From CAYYMH01 sp964472785 (GTDB lineage Bacteria > Zhuqueibacterota > Zhuqueibacteria > Thermofontimicrobiales > Thermofontimicrobiaceae), in contig CAYYMH010000031.1 of the NCBI GenBank assembly GCA_964472785.1, forward strand, positions 1-45,900: a DNA stretch of 45,900 bases. Direction: 5' to 3'. The translations under genes and the position numbers were made by a program. Positions 1 to 7,901 of this stretch are shown here, piece by piece (the stretch's first letter is position 1; every line of letters starts with the position of its first letter). The notes under the pieces are model-generated. The model made no database searches, was not told the origin of the DNA, and saw only the letters and a program-made list of their open reading frames with translations.

Positions 1-350
1 AATCTAATGTTACTGTTCAGCCACGAAGTCTCTAATACACAAAGAAAAGCAGAGAAGTCTGTTAGAATATTTTTTAGAAATTTATTTGTATGTGTAACTT
101 CGATTCTTGACGTTGATATTGAATAAAAAAAAATGGTACTCATTTTTAGATGAACTCCAATCAAAAAACCAGTCAACGGCCAAATCATTTTGACAAAATC
201 ATCAATTCAACTTGACGTCGGCTATATGTTTGGACTACAAAAAAAATGGAGATGGAAAATATTTGAGCACAAAACAAATAAATCCCGGTTTTAAAATTTC
301 AATAATCTGACACCAGGAAAATTAAGTGCAATTTAACGCTTATAATCGCT
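1..350. other. Intergenic stretch at window edge
   Basis: No gene is visible here. The first 55 bases hold a copy of a dispersed repeat that recurs near 26.65 kb and is listed separately. The rest is AT-rich with several A-tracts. No convincing promoter or hairpin was found. Confidence 0.6.
9..55 (+). repeat. Dispersed repeat, CCACGAAG type
   Basis: This contains gttactgttcagccac followed by aagtctctaatacacaaag. The reverse complement of 26632-26680 reads gttactgttcagccac and then aagtctcgaagacaccaag, so the two are inverted copies about 26.6 kb apart. A looser relative lies at 26207-26255. Such ccaagacacgaag-like tracts recur as intergenic repeats in many bacterial genomes. They contain no ORF. 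Confidence 0.6.
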
Positions 351-1394
351 TCATCCATTCCATTTTCCTTCCTTCTCGATCTGATGCCACTCATCTAAAA
401 CGGCGAGTGCAGTTGCGGGATTGGTGCCGAGACCAAATTCAAATTGGGCAATGAGCCCGCCTCTCGGATCAAAAAAATGTGAAGCTACTTTTCGGACGGC
501 GTCCCTGCCCTGCTGCGGATCGCTGCTGGTTAAGACATGCTGTCGGTCAATTTCACCCCACAATGTTATTTTTCCTTTAGCGATTTCCTCCAGTGCCTTC
601 ATGTCCATGGTAAACAACTGAGAGTTGATCGCATCAATGCCAATTTCGATGAAGTCACCGAATATTTCCTGAACGCAGCCGTCCGTGTGCATAAAAATAT
701 ATTTACCTTCCGCATGCACCATCGTACAGTATTCCCGATAGATCGGTTTAAAAATATCCCGCCATAAATCCGGCGGAATCAGCAACTGCTGTTGCGCGCC
801 CCAGTCATCCATGAACATGATCCCATCCACTTCTGCTTTCACCCAAAACTGAAATTCCTGCAGGTAAAAATCGTTGATCCGGATTAATAGATCGGTAAAT
901 TCCTTTTTCCCCTCCATCACATCGATCAGCGCGTTTTCAGTTCCCCGTAAAAATTGGTACCGTTCCCACGGTCTCGGGCAGCAGTTGGCGAACACAAATT
1001 TATCCGTCTTTTCATAAAATCGGCTGATCCGGTCGTAAGCTGACTTGGGGTTTTCGGGTAATTGCTTGTAGGGCGGTACCGCATTTCTCCATTGATCCAG
1101 ATCAGCGATGATCGGCTGCTTCACCTCGCCAATGATACCGTCCTGACAATTTTCAAACACACATCCCCATTCGTCGGTATAGTTTCCCTTTGTATGACGG
1201 TCTCCTCTGACCTTTGGAGACGGGGGATACGCATAATCGGTTATCACGAAATCATTGGGATACAACCGGCGGATTTCGGAAATTTCACGCGGATAATGAA
1301 TTTCTGCCCAGGGAAGCACCCACAAATCATGGGGGATCCGTTCAGGATATTCGAAGTCGAGACAACGTCGAACCAGTTCTCTGGAGTTTTGCAA
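351..1394 (-). CDS. Uroporphyrinogen decarboxylase (URO-D) superfamily protein
   Basis: This 347-residue protein has the URO-D barrel plan: an N-terminal R-x-PERIPHD segment, a central EVDGIMFMDDWG segment, a strand ending in FMHTDGCVQEIFG, and WGEIDRQ near the C-terminus. True HemE makes coproporphyrinogen III. This divergent branch is more like the methyltransferase-related or unassigned URO-D paralogues common in anaerobes. The usual HxCG zinc site of the corrinoid methyltransferases reads HTDG, so neither activity can be assigned. The start is TTG at 1394, supported by an AAAGGA ribosome site about seven bases upstream and by the lack of a better codon. It is transcribed away from the methyltransferase gene and stands alone. 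Superfamily call firm; substrate unknown. Confidence 0.8.
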   Translation of the reverse strand: MQNSRELVRRCLDFEYPERIPHDLWVLPWAEIHYPREISEIRRLYPNDFVITDYAYPPSPKVRGDRHTKGNYTDEWGCVFENCQDGIIGEVKQPIIADLDQWRNAVPPYKQLPENPKSAYDRISRFYEKTDKFVFANCCPRPWERYQFLRGTENALIDVMEGKKEFTDLLIRINDFYLQEFQFWVKAEVDGIMFMDDWGAQQQLLIPPDLWRDIFKPIYREYCTMVHAEGKYIFMHTDGCVQEIFGDFIEIGIDAINSQLFTMDMKALEEIAKGKITLWGEIDRQHVLTSSDPQQGRDAVRKVASHFFDPRGGLIAQFEFGLGTNPATALAVLDEWHQIEKEGKWNG

Positions 1395-1713
1395 GTCGAT
1401 TTCCTTTCTCGTTGGTTTTGACCAAATAATGACGTCACTCCTGACAAGAGAAGTTCAGGATTTTACCTCTTTGAGATTCCGGGACAAGCTTGGAATGACA
1501 CTAACACTTTAATTTTGGAGATAGAGCCCACTTCAAGAAAATAAACGGACGCCATCTTATTTTCTGAGATTCAAACCATTTTTTTATTCACCTTGACTTT
1601 TTGGTTTAATTATATTAAATTTAATAATATTACTTTGCTAAATGCAGCTTTAATTCAGCCATGGATTGACACCAAATTTCACTTATTCTATCCGTGTTGA
1701 TCAGTGAAAATCA
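1395..1713. other. Divergent intergenic region with repeats
   Basis: This separates the URO-D gene (-) from the methyltransferase operon (+), so it should hold promoters for both, but no clear -35/-10 pair was recognised. It carries two repeat elements (1431-1500 and 1662-1722), listed separately. Confidence 0.5.
1431..1500. repeat. Short double-hairpin intergenic repeat
   Basis: Two small stems lie in tandem: tcctga at 1439-1444 pairs with tcagga at 1455-1460, and attcc at 1476-1480 pairs with ggaat at 1492-1496. The second half (attccgggacaagcttggaat) resembles the common attcccgggtcaagcccgggaat intergenic repeat. It is diverged and non-coding. It is not followed by a T-run, so it is probably a repeat and not a terminator. 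Confidence 0.45.
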
Positions 1714-1722
1714 GTGGCTAAA
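1662..1722. repeat. Inverted pair of cacggat/cagtggct-type repeat halves
   Basis: The left half reads agccatggattgacacc, and the right half reads atccgtgttgatcagtg then aaaatcagtggctaa. The right half, reverse-complemented, is the same kind of sequence as the left half and as the copy at 4561-4601 (agccacggattgacacag). The rightmost bases overlap the proposed GTG start of the methyltransferase gene. No ribosome site lies within it. Confidence 0.55.
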
Positions 1723-2925
1723 AAAATCACAATCCAATCGTTAAAAACATATCATCCTTTCGGAGTCCACGTGAGTCAATTCAAAGAAATCACCCTCAAT
1801 CTGGAATCACCGCTCGATGAGCGGGAAGTCGCCACGTTGAATCAACTGAACAAAAATTTCAAAGATACAGATTTCAAAGTTAAATTCACCCACCAATCGA
1901 TTCAGATATTTTTAAACGAAATTAACTTCAATCGGTTGAAACAGCTCAACCAAAAATTATCAACAGCACACCAGCTTGATCCCGACAATAATCCGATGAC
2001 GAAAATTATCAGCGCCATTGAAAAAATTGGAAGTTATGGCATCAAAGGCAAACGCCGGCTTTACGTGGATTACAACAAAGAACGAAAGGTCAAAAATCGC
2101 AATCAAAAAGAACGCAAGCGTGGGCAGTTTTTTTACGCTGCCAGCGACCACTTTAAAGAGGAAGACAACCCGCTTCCTAAACGATTCGAGAATAAAATTA
2201 TCTGCGACGATAGTGAAAATGTGCTTGCAAAACTTCCCGACAATTGCATCGACCTGGTCTTTACTTCACCGCCTTACAATTTCGGTCTGGACTACGAGAA
2301 AACCGACGATGATTTTTTCTGGCAAAAATACTTCGACAAACTGTTCCGGATTTTTGACCAGTGCATTCGCGTGCTGAAATTCGGCGGGCGCATTATTGTC
2401 AATATTCAACCCCTGTTTTCCGATTACATTCCCAGTCACCACATGATCAGCAACTTTTTTATCGACCGGAAGCTGATCTGGAAAGGAGAAGTGCTCTGGG
2501 AAAAAAACAACTACAATTGCAAATACACGGCCTGGGGCAGTTGGAAAAGTCCCAGCAATCCGTACTTGAAATATACCTGGGAATTTATTGAAATTTTCTG
2601 TAAAGGTCAATTAAAAAAATCCGGAGAAAGATCAGATATTGACATCAGCGCCGACGATTTTAAAAAATGGGTGGTTGCCAAATGGTCGATCTCGCCGGAG
2701 CGAAAAATGAAAAGATTCGGTCACCCTGCTATGTTTCCGGAAGAACTGGTGAAACGGGTGGTGCAGCTTTTTAGCTATAAAAATGATATTATCCTCGATC
2801 CGTTCAATGGTGTGGGAACCACGACTTATGTGGCGTCTGCATTTGAGCGTCGGTATCTGGGGATCGATATTTCGGAAGAGTATTGTAAAAAAGCGGAACA
2901 TCGGATTGCGGAAAAATTACTATAA
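1714..2925 (+). CDS. Beta-class DNA (N4-cytosine or N6-adenine) methyltransferase
   Basis: This 403-residue enzyme transfers a methyl group from S-adenosylmethionine to an exocyclic amino group of DNA. The catalytic motif IV TSPPYN lies near residue 184. The AdoMet motif I DPFNGVGTTT and the following YLGIDIS lie near the C-terminus, and this IV-before-I order defines the beta class. The SPPY form is common in N4-cytosine enzymes but also occurs in N6-adenine ones. About 160 N-terminal residues are outside the methyltransferase fold and unrecognised. The listed GTG start falls in a dispersed repeat and has no ribosome site. GTG at 1771 has GGAG five bases upstream and would give 384 residues. 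There is no adjacent endonuclease, so it looks orphan, although a PD-(D/E)XK-like gene lies about 2.8 kb downstream. It starts a run with fbp (36-base gap). Confidence 0.85.
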   Translation: MAKKITIQSLKTYHPFGVHVSQFKEITLNLESPLDEREVATLNQLNKNFKDTDFKVKFTHQSIQIFLNEINFNRLKQLNQKLSTAHQLDPDNNPMTKIISAIEKIGSYGIKGKRRLYVDYNKERKVKNRNQKERKRGQFFYAASDHFKEEDNPLPKRFENKIICDDSENVLAKLPDNCIDLVFTSPPYNFGLDYEKTDDDFFWQKYFDKLFRIFDQCIRVLKFGGRIIVNIQPLFSDYIPSHHMISNFFIDRKLIWKGEVLWEKNNYNCKYTAWGSWKSPSNPYLKYTWEFIEIFCKGQLKKSGERSDIDISADDFKKWVVAKWSISPERKMKRFGHPAMFPEELVKRVVQLFSYKNDIILDPFNGVGTTTYVASAFERRYLGIDISEEYCKKAEHRIAEKLL

Positions 2926-2985
2926 TTGGCTGCAGCCCATTGGCTTTAAGTATCCACAAAAATGTATCAATTTCAGGATCAGAAA

Positions 2986-3990
2986 ATGAAAGAATTGGTT
3001 ACCATTGAACGTCATATTTTGGAACAACAGCAAAAAGGCCATCCGCAAGCAAAGGGTGATTTTACTCAACTGCTGTATGATATTACTTTTGCCGCCAAAG
3101 TCATCGCCCGGGAAGTTAACAAAGCCGGATTAGTGGAAATTTTAGGCACTGCGGATTACGAAAACGTGCAGGGCGAGGAAGTCCAAAAGCTGGATGAATT
3201 CGCCAACGAGGTGATTCGGAAAACTATGGATAGAACCGGCCGTATCTCCGTGATGGCCTCCGAAGAGATTGAAGACGTCATTCTGGTGCCAAAAAATTAT
3301 CAGGGTGGCAAATATGTGCTCTTGTTCGATCCGTTGGATGGCTCGTCAAACATCGATGCCAATGCCAGCATTGGTTCCATTTTTTCTATTCACCGGAAAA
3401 TAACGGAAAGCAAGCGCGGGGAAATTGCCGATTGTATGCAGCCGGGATATAAACAGATCGGCGCTGCTTACGTGATTTACGGATCGTCAACCATGTTTAT
3501 TTACACCACCGGTAATGGTGTCCACGGTTTTACACTTGATCCCAGTGTTGGCGAATTTCTGCTGTCCCATGAGCATATTCAAATACCGGAAAACGGCCAT
3601 ATCTACAGCGTTAACGAAGGCAATTATCATTATTGGGATAATAAAACCCGAGCGTTAATCGATCTCCTCAAAAGTGATAAAAACAGTGCTGGAAAGCCAT
3701 ATTCGCAGCGCTACATCGGTTCTATGGTTGCAGACTTGCACAGGACGCTTTTATATGGCGGGATTTTTATGTATCCGGGTGATTCGAAAAATCCAAACGG
3801 CAAACTGCGGCTATTGTATGAAGCTGCGCCCATGGCATACATTTTCAAAAACGCCGGCGGTTATGCTAGCGATGGGACGCAGGACATCTTGAATGTCCAG
3901 CCTTCACAACTGCATCAGCGAATACCTTTATTCATCGGCCATAAAACAGAAGTCGAATTCGCGGAAAAGTTCCTACTTGGAAATATTTAA
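2986..3990 (+). CDS. fbp: Fructose-1,6-bisphosphatase class I
   Basis: This enzyme hydrolyses fructose 1,6-bisphosphate to fructose 6-phosphate in gluconeogenesis, in the cytoplasm. The protein has the family metal site EEIED followed by LFDPLDGSSNIDANASIGSI, and the later segments SMVADLHRTLLYGG and KLRLLYEAAPMAYI that form the sugar-phosphate site. Its 334 residues are the usual class I length. The start chosen is ATG 2986, which has AGGA seven bases upstream and begins MKELVTIERH as in relatives. An in-frame ATG at 2962 lacks a ribosome site. It lies between the DNA methyltransferase and a thioesterase gene with gaps under 40 bases, so the three are probably cotranscribed, although their functions are unrelated. 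Confidence 0.95.
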   Translation: MKELVTIERHILEQQQKGHPQAKGDFTQLLYDITFAAKVIAREVNKAGLVEILGTADYENVQGEEVQKLDEFANEVIRKTMDRTGRISVMASEEIEDVILVPKNYQGGKYVLLFDPLDGSSNIDANASIGSIFSIHRKITESKRGEIADCMQPGYKQIGAAYVIYGSSTMFIYTTGNGVHGFTLDPSVGEFLLSHEHIQIPENGHIYSVNEGNYHYWDNKTRALIDLLKSDKNSAGKPYSQRYIGSMVADLHRTLLYGGIFMYPGDSKNPNGKLRLLYEAAPMAYIFKNAGGYASDGTQDILNVQPSQLHQRIPLFIGHKTEVEFAEKFLLGNI

Positions 3991-4027
3991 CCAACCGATT
4001 TTTAGGTCTAATTATGAGGAGATTTCA

Positions 4028-4402
4028 ATGAAGAATAGCTACGATCCAACCCTCCGTGTCATGCCCATGCCTAAAGACACTAACCGCCACGGTACGGTTT
4101 TCGGAGGCGTGATTCTGTCCTATCTCGATATCGCGGGATCACTTGAAGCCCGTAAGACTGCACCGTTAAATTTTGTAACCGTGGCAATGAATAAAGTGGA
4201 ATTTCATCAACCCGTTTTCGTTGGCGATCAGGTTTCTTTTTACACGAAAACTTTAAAAATCGGTCGCTCATCCATTACTGTCGAAGTCATCGTTAAAGCA
4301 AGTCGGTTTGATAATCCCAAGCAGGATGTGCAGGTCACATCCGCAGAAATCACTTATGTAGCGGTTGATGAAAAACGACAAGCAGTGCCAATACAAAAAT
4401 AA
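4028..4402 (+). CDS. Hotdog-fold acyl-CoA thioesterase (YciA/Acot type)
   Basis: This 124-residue single hotdog domain contains RVMPMPKDTNRHGTVFGG, with the family N/D-x-x-G-x-x-FGG active-site strand-helix, then ILSYLDIAGSLEARK and a VEFHQPVFVGDQV strand. This is the acyl-CoA thioesterase pattern, hydrolysing acyl-CoA to free acid and CoA. The reading frame is open back to 3893, but ATG 4028 has a strong GAGGAG site six bases upstream, and the extra 45 upstream residues overlap fbp and look non-coding. It follows fbp by 37 bases and is the last gene of that run. The natural acyl chain cannot be told from sequence. Confidence 0.88.
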   Translation: MKNSYDPTLRVMPMPKDTNRHGTVFGGVILSYLDIAGSLEARKTAPLNFVTVAMNKVEFHQPVFVGDQVSFYTKTLKIGRSSITVEVIVKASRFDNPKQDVQVTSAEITYVAVDEKRQAVPIQK

Positions 4403-4560
4403 TTGATACAAATATGCTTCATTCATTTTTATTCTAGCTACCAGCTTTAATTACTGCTCACGACAAAACAGGAGGTGCAGCGATTAAACCCAAAGCAGCA
4501 ATCTACAGCTTATTTACGTTGCTGGTTTTCTCAAATTTCTTTTAGGCACAGGATTTTTAC

Positions 4561-4601
4561 TTTAGCCACGGATTGACACAGATTTTCACAGATTTTTTTT
4601 A
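4561..4601 (+). repeat. Dispersed cacggattgacac repeat copy
   Basis: This reads ttagccacggattgacac followed by agattttcacagatttt. It matches the left half of the repeat at 1662-1722 and the reverse complement of that element's right half. It is non-coding. Confidence 0.55.
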
Positions 4602-4701
4602 TGATTTAAAAAATTTTCTATAATGGATAACCTAAATTTCTAAATTAATTATTTCTATTATGGATATTATTTGATTATCTATGTGTCACTTACTACTTGA
4701 T

Positions 4702-4759
4702 TTTTGGAGTGAAGTAACTGTGTTACTTCATGCAGCAACGCAGTTGCTGCACTCCAAAA
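4702..4759. repeat. Three-way-junction palindromic repeat
   Basis: The outer arms ttttggagt (4702-4710) and actccaaaa (4751-4759) are perfect complements. They enclose two perfect 8-bp hairpins with three-base loops: gaagtaac-tgt-gttacttc (4711-4729) and gcagcaac-gca-gttgctgc (4732-4750), joined by two bases. The two inner hairpins differ from each other by paired compensatory changes. No T-run follows, so it is not an ordinary terminator. It lies 130 bases before the CPBP start. Confidence 0.85.
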
Positions 4760-4888
4760 TTTATCAATAAGTTATCTCTTATCTTTTACTGTTTGTTTTA
4801 GAATTTTAGGGATTATTTAAAATCCATGTTTATCTGTTAGCAAATTCGAGAAAATTTATATTTCTTCAAATAGTGATTGGAGAAAACA

Positions 4889-5638
4889 ATGAACATCACC
4901 CTATCTCAAAAATTCTATTTCTTGCTGGTGCTCATTTTAGCCATCTTTACGGCAATCAATGTTTTTCTTCCGCAGGGCGAATTCGCTGCGATAAGCAATG
5001 AGCAACAGTTTCCTGCTTCCAAACCTGTATTAGCCATTGCCAACGCTCTCATTATGCTCATCTTTTACGGTGGCTTGGGGTATTTGGGATACCATTTGTC
5101 ACAAAAAATCAATTTCCCGGACATCTGGGACAATCACGTTTCCAATTATCAACGATTCATCGTTCCACTCGTTATCGGCTGCGCATGCGGCGTTTTTTTC
5201 ATCATCGCTGATCTGATTTTCAGCCAGATTCATAATTTGGGTGCTCTCCCACATCCACCGTTTCCCACATCGATAGTCGCATCTCTGGTAGCTGGCATCG
5301 GAGAAGAAATCATTTTCCGGCTTTTTTTCATCTCCTTTTGGGTTTGGTTATTTTCAAAGGTGCTGTTTAAAAATCGGTGGCAGCATCAAACATTCTGGGT
5401 TGTCAGTATTTTTTCAGCATTAGCGTTTGCCGGAGGTCATTTACCATCTGTCATGATCATCACCGGTTTTAAAACAATTGCAGCAATGCCTCCTGCATTA
5501 TTAGTTGAAATCTTTCTGCTGAATGGCGTCATTTCTTTATTAGCTGCCTATTACTTTCGTAAATTCGGATTTCTGGCAGCCGTCGGTATTCATTTCTGGA
5601 CCGATATTGTTTGGCATGTGATCTGGGGTGTGATTTAA
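4889..5638 (+). CDS. CPBP-family intramembrane metalloprotease (CAAX/Abi)
   Basis: This 249-residue polytopic membrane protein carries the CPBP motifs: GIGEEIIFRLFF (glutamates at about 139-140 and arginine 144), FAGGHLPSV with the second-motif histidine, and HFWTDIVWH near the C-terminus. Family members are membrane-embedded proteases related to the CAAX prenyl endopeptidase. Some process peptides or act in bacteriocin immunity. ATG 4889 is chosen because GGAG lies seven bases upstream; an in-frame TTG at 4877 contains that site and is unlikely. It stands alone after a repeat-rich spacer, and the neighbours do not reveal a substrate. Confidence 0.85.
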   Translation: MNITLSQKFYFLLVLILAIFTAINVFLPQGEFAAISNEQQFPASKPVLAIANALIMLIFYGGLGYLGYHLSQKINFPDIWDNHVSNYQRFIVPLVIGCACGVFFIIADLIFSQIHNLGALPHPPFPTSIVASLVAGIGEEIIFRLFFISFWVWLFSKVLFKNRWQHQTFWVVSIFSALAFAGGHLPSVMIITGFKTIAAMPPALLVEIFLLNGVISLLAAYYFRKFGFLAAVGIHFWTDIVWHVIWGVI

Positions 5639-5725
5639 TCCGGTTCGAACAGCAGACTTTTATCTTGAACCAGCCATAAAAAGAAAACTGAGAAAATTGT
5701 TTAAAAAAGAATCGGGTCGTTCAAT

Positions 5726-6265
5726 ATGTTCGATATTTATGTTTCTGATGAAATCATCGCTTATTCAAAATCCCTGCTCAAAAAGTACAATTTTGGTAAA
5801 CGGGGAGTTGCAGATGGGAATTACTCAGAGCAGCTCACCGGATTGATCGGGCAGTGCACCATTCAAAAATTATTAGGTTTACCCCTAATGACCGGCGAAA
5901 AAGGATTTGATGACGGGGAAGACTTTGTATTTGCCGGGAAAATCATTGATGTCAAAACAATGGGGCGAACGACCGCGGTTCGCCCTTACTACGTCAACAA
6001 CTTCATCGGGCTGCAGAAAGATTACAATACCGATATTTACATTTTCTGCAGCCTCAATAAAAGGAACAATATCCTCACCGTCTGTGGCTGGGTGACCAAA
6101 AAGCAATTGTTCGATCGCGCCCAATTTTACAAAAAAGGCGCCAAACGTTTCCGGTCGGACGGGTCTTTTTTTGAAACGAAAGCTGATCTATATGAAATTA
6201 AAAACGAACTTTTGAACAAGGTTCATTCTTTGAACAATCTAAAAAAAGAAATTCAAAAGGCATAA
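5726..6265 (+). CDS. Small PD-(D/E)XK nuclease-like protein
   Basis: This 179-residue cytoplasmic protein has no annotated family I can name. Residues 35-77 match the core of the restriction-endonuclease fold: a helix with GLIGQCTIQKLLG (the place where GxxGE usually sits, with Gln for Glu), then FDDGEDFVFAGKIIDVKTMG, giving an acidic residue at 62-63 and D75-x-K77. The following region alternates strands (DIYIFCSL, ILTVCGWVT) and ends in a basic, Lys-rich helix. The fit suggests a Mg-dependent DNA or RNA nuclease, but this is inference. ATG 5726 lacks a strong ribosome site. It is 88 bases after the CPBP gene and may be cotranscribed. Confidence 0.6.
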   Translation: MFDIYVSDEIIAYSKSLLKKYNFGKRGVADGNYSEQLTGLIGQCTIQKLLGLPLMTGEKGFDDGEDFVFAGKIIDVKTMGRTTAVRPYYVNNFIGLQKDYNTDIYIFCSLNKRNNILTVCGWVTKKQLFDRAQFYKKGAKRFRSDGSFFETKADLYEIKNELLNKVHSLNNLKKEIQKA

Positions 6266-6296
6266 ATTTGACCAGGCCACAAACGCACTCATTTTT

Positions 6297-7751
6297 TTAT
6301 CTGTCCGCCCAATTATACGCGCTTAAGAACGCCAACTTTGCAATATCAGCTAAAATATCCGGATTGATCCGATAAATCGTATCGCCGGTTTTGTGATAAT
6401 GCAGATGCGGTCCGTTGGAGAAAAATGCAGCGCAGGTCGCACCATTTAAAAAGAACGGCGCATAATCCGAAGACCGCACGCCCACATGCTTAATCTCCCA
6501 GTTCCGGCGCACCGTGTTCACGTGTTGATCCGCTTCGAGAATAACATCTCTAAAATCCAGTGAGTCAAAGCTGTATCCGAAATTCGTTCCCTCTCCCTCA
6601 CCGGTCATGTCAAAATTTAACATCGCATCCACTTTTTCAAATGGCTTGGGAAGATGATCGGCAAAATAGGTGGAGCCTTCCAGTCCTTTTTCCTCGCCGC
6701 CAAAGAGCACGAACATGACCGCCCTTTTGGGCTTTTTCTCCAATTTCGAAAATGCTTCTGCAACCTCCATCACCACAGCGCTTCCGCTGCCGTTGTCGTT
6801 GGCTCCGGCAAACAACATTCCCATGTGCTCACCGCAATGATCAAAATGCCCGCCAATCACAACACATTCGTTTTTCAACTCCGGGTCTGTTCCCTCAACA
6901 TAGCCAGCGACATTGTAGCCAGTGCCATCAGGAAAATGTCGGGAAAAAACCCGGTATTCAATTTTTGAATCCAGCGGAAATGAAATTGGTCTTTTATAGG
7001 TTTGCAAATCACTTTTGAGATCGGTCGCTGTAATATTTTTGGATTCAAAAATTTTATCCGCGGTTTTCTCACTGATCATCGCCGGAGTAAAATCTTCAAT
7101 CCAGTCTCCGTTGGGATTGGCGATAGGTTCGGGGTAAATGTAAAAAAGTCCCAGCGCGCCCTTGTCTTTGGCGGTCTGCATGCGATGTCGGTGATGGTCA
7201 TGTTTTTGAAATTTTTTATCAGACCGATCCGGTGTACCCCGGAAACAGAGAACAAATTTGCCTTTGACATCAACACCAGCGTAATCATTATAATTTAATT
7301 CCGGCGCGCTTATTCCCCAACCGACAAAAACCAGATCAGCAGTTGAATTGCCGCTGTCAGTAAACAGCAGCGGCAGGAAATCGACACCTGCATCCAACTC
7401 GATCTCCTCATTTTCCGAATCATCTTTTGGCAAGATTAACGTCATTCGAGCACTGTCCACAACTGTGAACGGCGAAGGATTGGGCTGCAAATAGCCATCT
7501 TTATTATCAATCGGCTTGAGTCCCCATTGTTCGAAATAATCAGCCGCCCATTCCGCTGCTTTAGTGTAGCCTTCGTGCCCGGTCAAGCGGCCTGCAAACT
7601 CCTGAGCAGCCATGGTTTTACAATAATTGTAAGGATCAATCGGTTGAATCGAATCAAATCCTATCTGCAAATTATTGTCAAGTACCTGAGCATGGGAAGA
7701 AAAATTGAACGTTAAGAAAAAAACGAGTATTAAATTTGCATATTTCTTCAT
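6297..7751 (-). CDS. M28-family zinc aminopeptidase, exported
   Basis: This 484-residue peptidase has a signal peptide (hydrophobic 4-17, cleavage probably after SHA-Q). A PA-type insert around residues 125-260 precedes the M28 catalytic domain. The zinc ligands are visible in order: H302 in GGHFDHCG, D319 in GANDNGSGSA (bridging), E353/E354 in FGGEEKG (general base and ligand), D381 in NFDMTGEG, and the late His in GPHLHYHKTGD. It should remove N-terminal amino acids from peptides in the periplasm or outside the cell. The start has AAAGG upstream. It is followed on the opposite strand by the nuclease-like gene, tail to tail with only 31 bases between. Confidence 0.92.
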   Translation of the reverse strand: MKKYANLILVFFLTFNFSSHAQVLDNNLQIGFDSIQPIDPYNYCKTMAAQEFAGRLTGHEGYTKAAEWAADYFEQWGLKPIDNKDGYLQPNPSPFTVVDSARMTLILPKDDSENEEIELDAGVDFLPLLFTDSGNSTADLVFVGWGISAPELNYNDYAGVDVKGKFVLCFRGTPDRSDKKFQKHDHHRHRMQTAKDKGALGLFYIYPEPIANPNGDWIEDFTPAMISEKTADKIFESKNITATDLKSDLQTYKRPISFPLDSKIEYRVFSRHFPDGTGYNVAGYVEGTDPELKNECVVIGGHFDHCGEHMGMLFAGANDNGSGSAVVMEVAEAFSKLEKKPKRAVMFVLFGGEEKGLEGSTYFADHLPKPFEKVDAMLNFDMTGEGEGTNFGYSFDSLDFRDVILEADQHVNTVRRNWEIKHVGVRSSDYAPFFLNGATCAAFFSNGPHLHYHKTGDTIYRINPDILADIAKLAFLSAYNWADR

Positions 7752-7852
7752 GACTTTACCTTTAATTTTTAACTAAATATATTTTTCCAGAAACTTTGAA
7801 CAGCTTGCAGCAACCAGCTTTCAGCTTCTCATATAAAATTGAGTTTGCTCAT

Positions 7853-7884
7853 TTATAAATCTCTGCGCCCTCTGCGCGTCTATG
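7853..7884 (+). repeat. Fragment of ctctgcgccctctgcg-type repeat
   Basis: The spacer between the amidohydrolase and M28 genes contains aaatctctgcgccctctgcg followed by cgtctatggc. This is a recognisable, slightly decayed copy of an intergenic repeat family seen in many bacterial genomes. There is no coding potential. Confidence 0.45.
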
Positions 7885-7901
7885 GCATTTTAAACAAATC
7901 A

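Larger units (their letters stand above)
4403..4888. other. Repeat-bearing intergenic region
   Basis: No gene is seen. The region carries a cacggat-type repeat (4561-4601) and a striking three-way-junction palindrome (4702-4759), both listed separately, in AT-rich flanks. The promoter for the CPBP gene should lie in the last 100 bases, but no clear consensus was recognised. Confidence 0.5.

Noticed and set aside
3893..4027. Upstream extension of the thioesterase gene
   Set aside because: It overlaps the fbp 3' end, and the predicted residues do not resemble a hotdog N-terminus. ATG 4028 has a strong GAGGAG site.
4702..4759. Riboswitch or tRNA-like gene
   Set aside because: The fold has two hairpins and an outer stem, but no conserved riboswitch core and no tRNA features such as a TTCGA loop or CCA end.
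5726..6265. Restriction endonuclease partner forming an R-M system with the methyltransferase
   Set aside because: Three unrelated genes intervene and no target-recognition domain is visible. It is kept only as a question under the nuclease-like finding.
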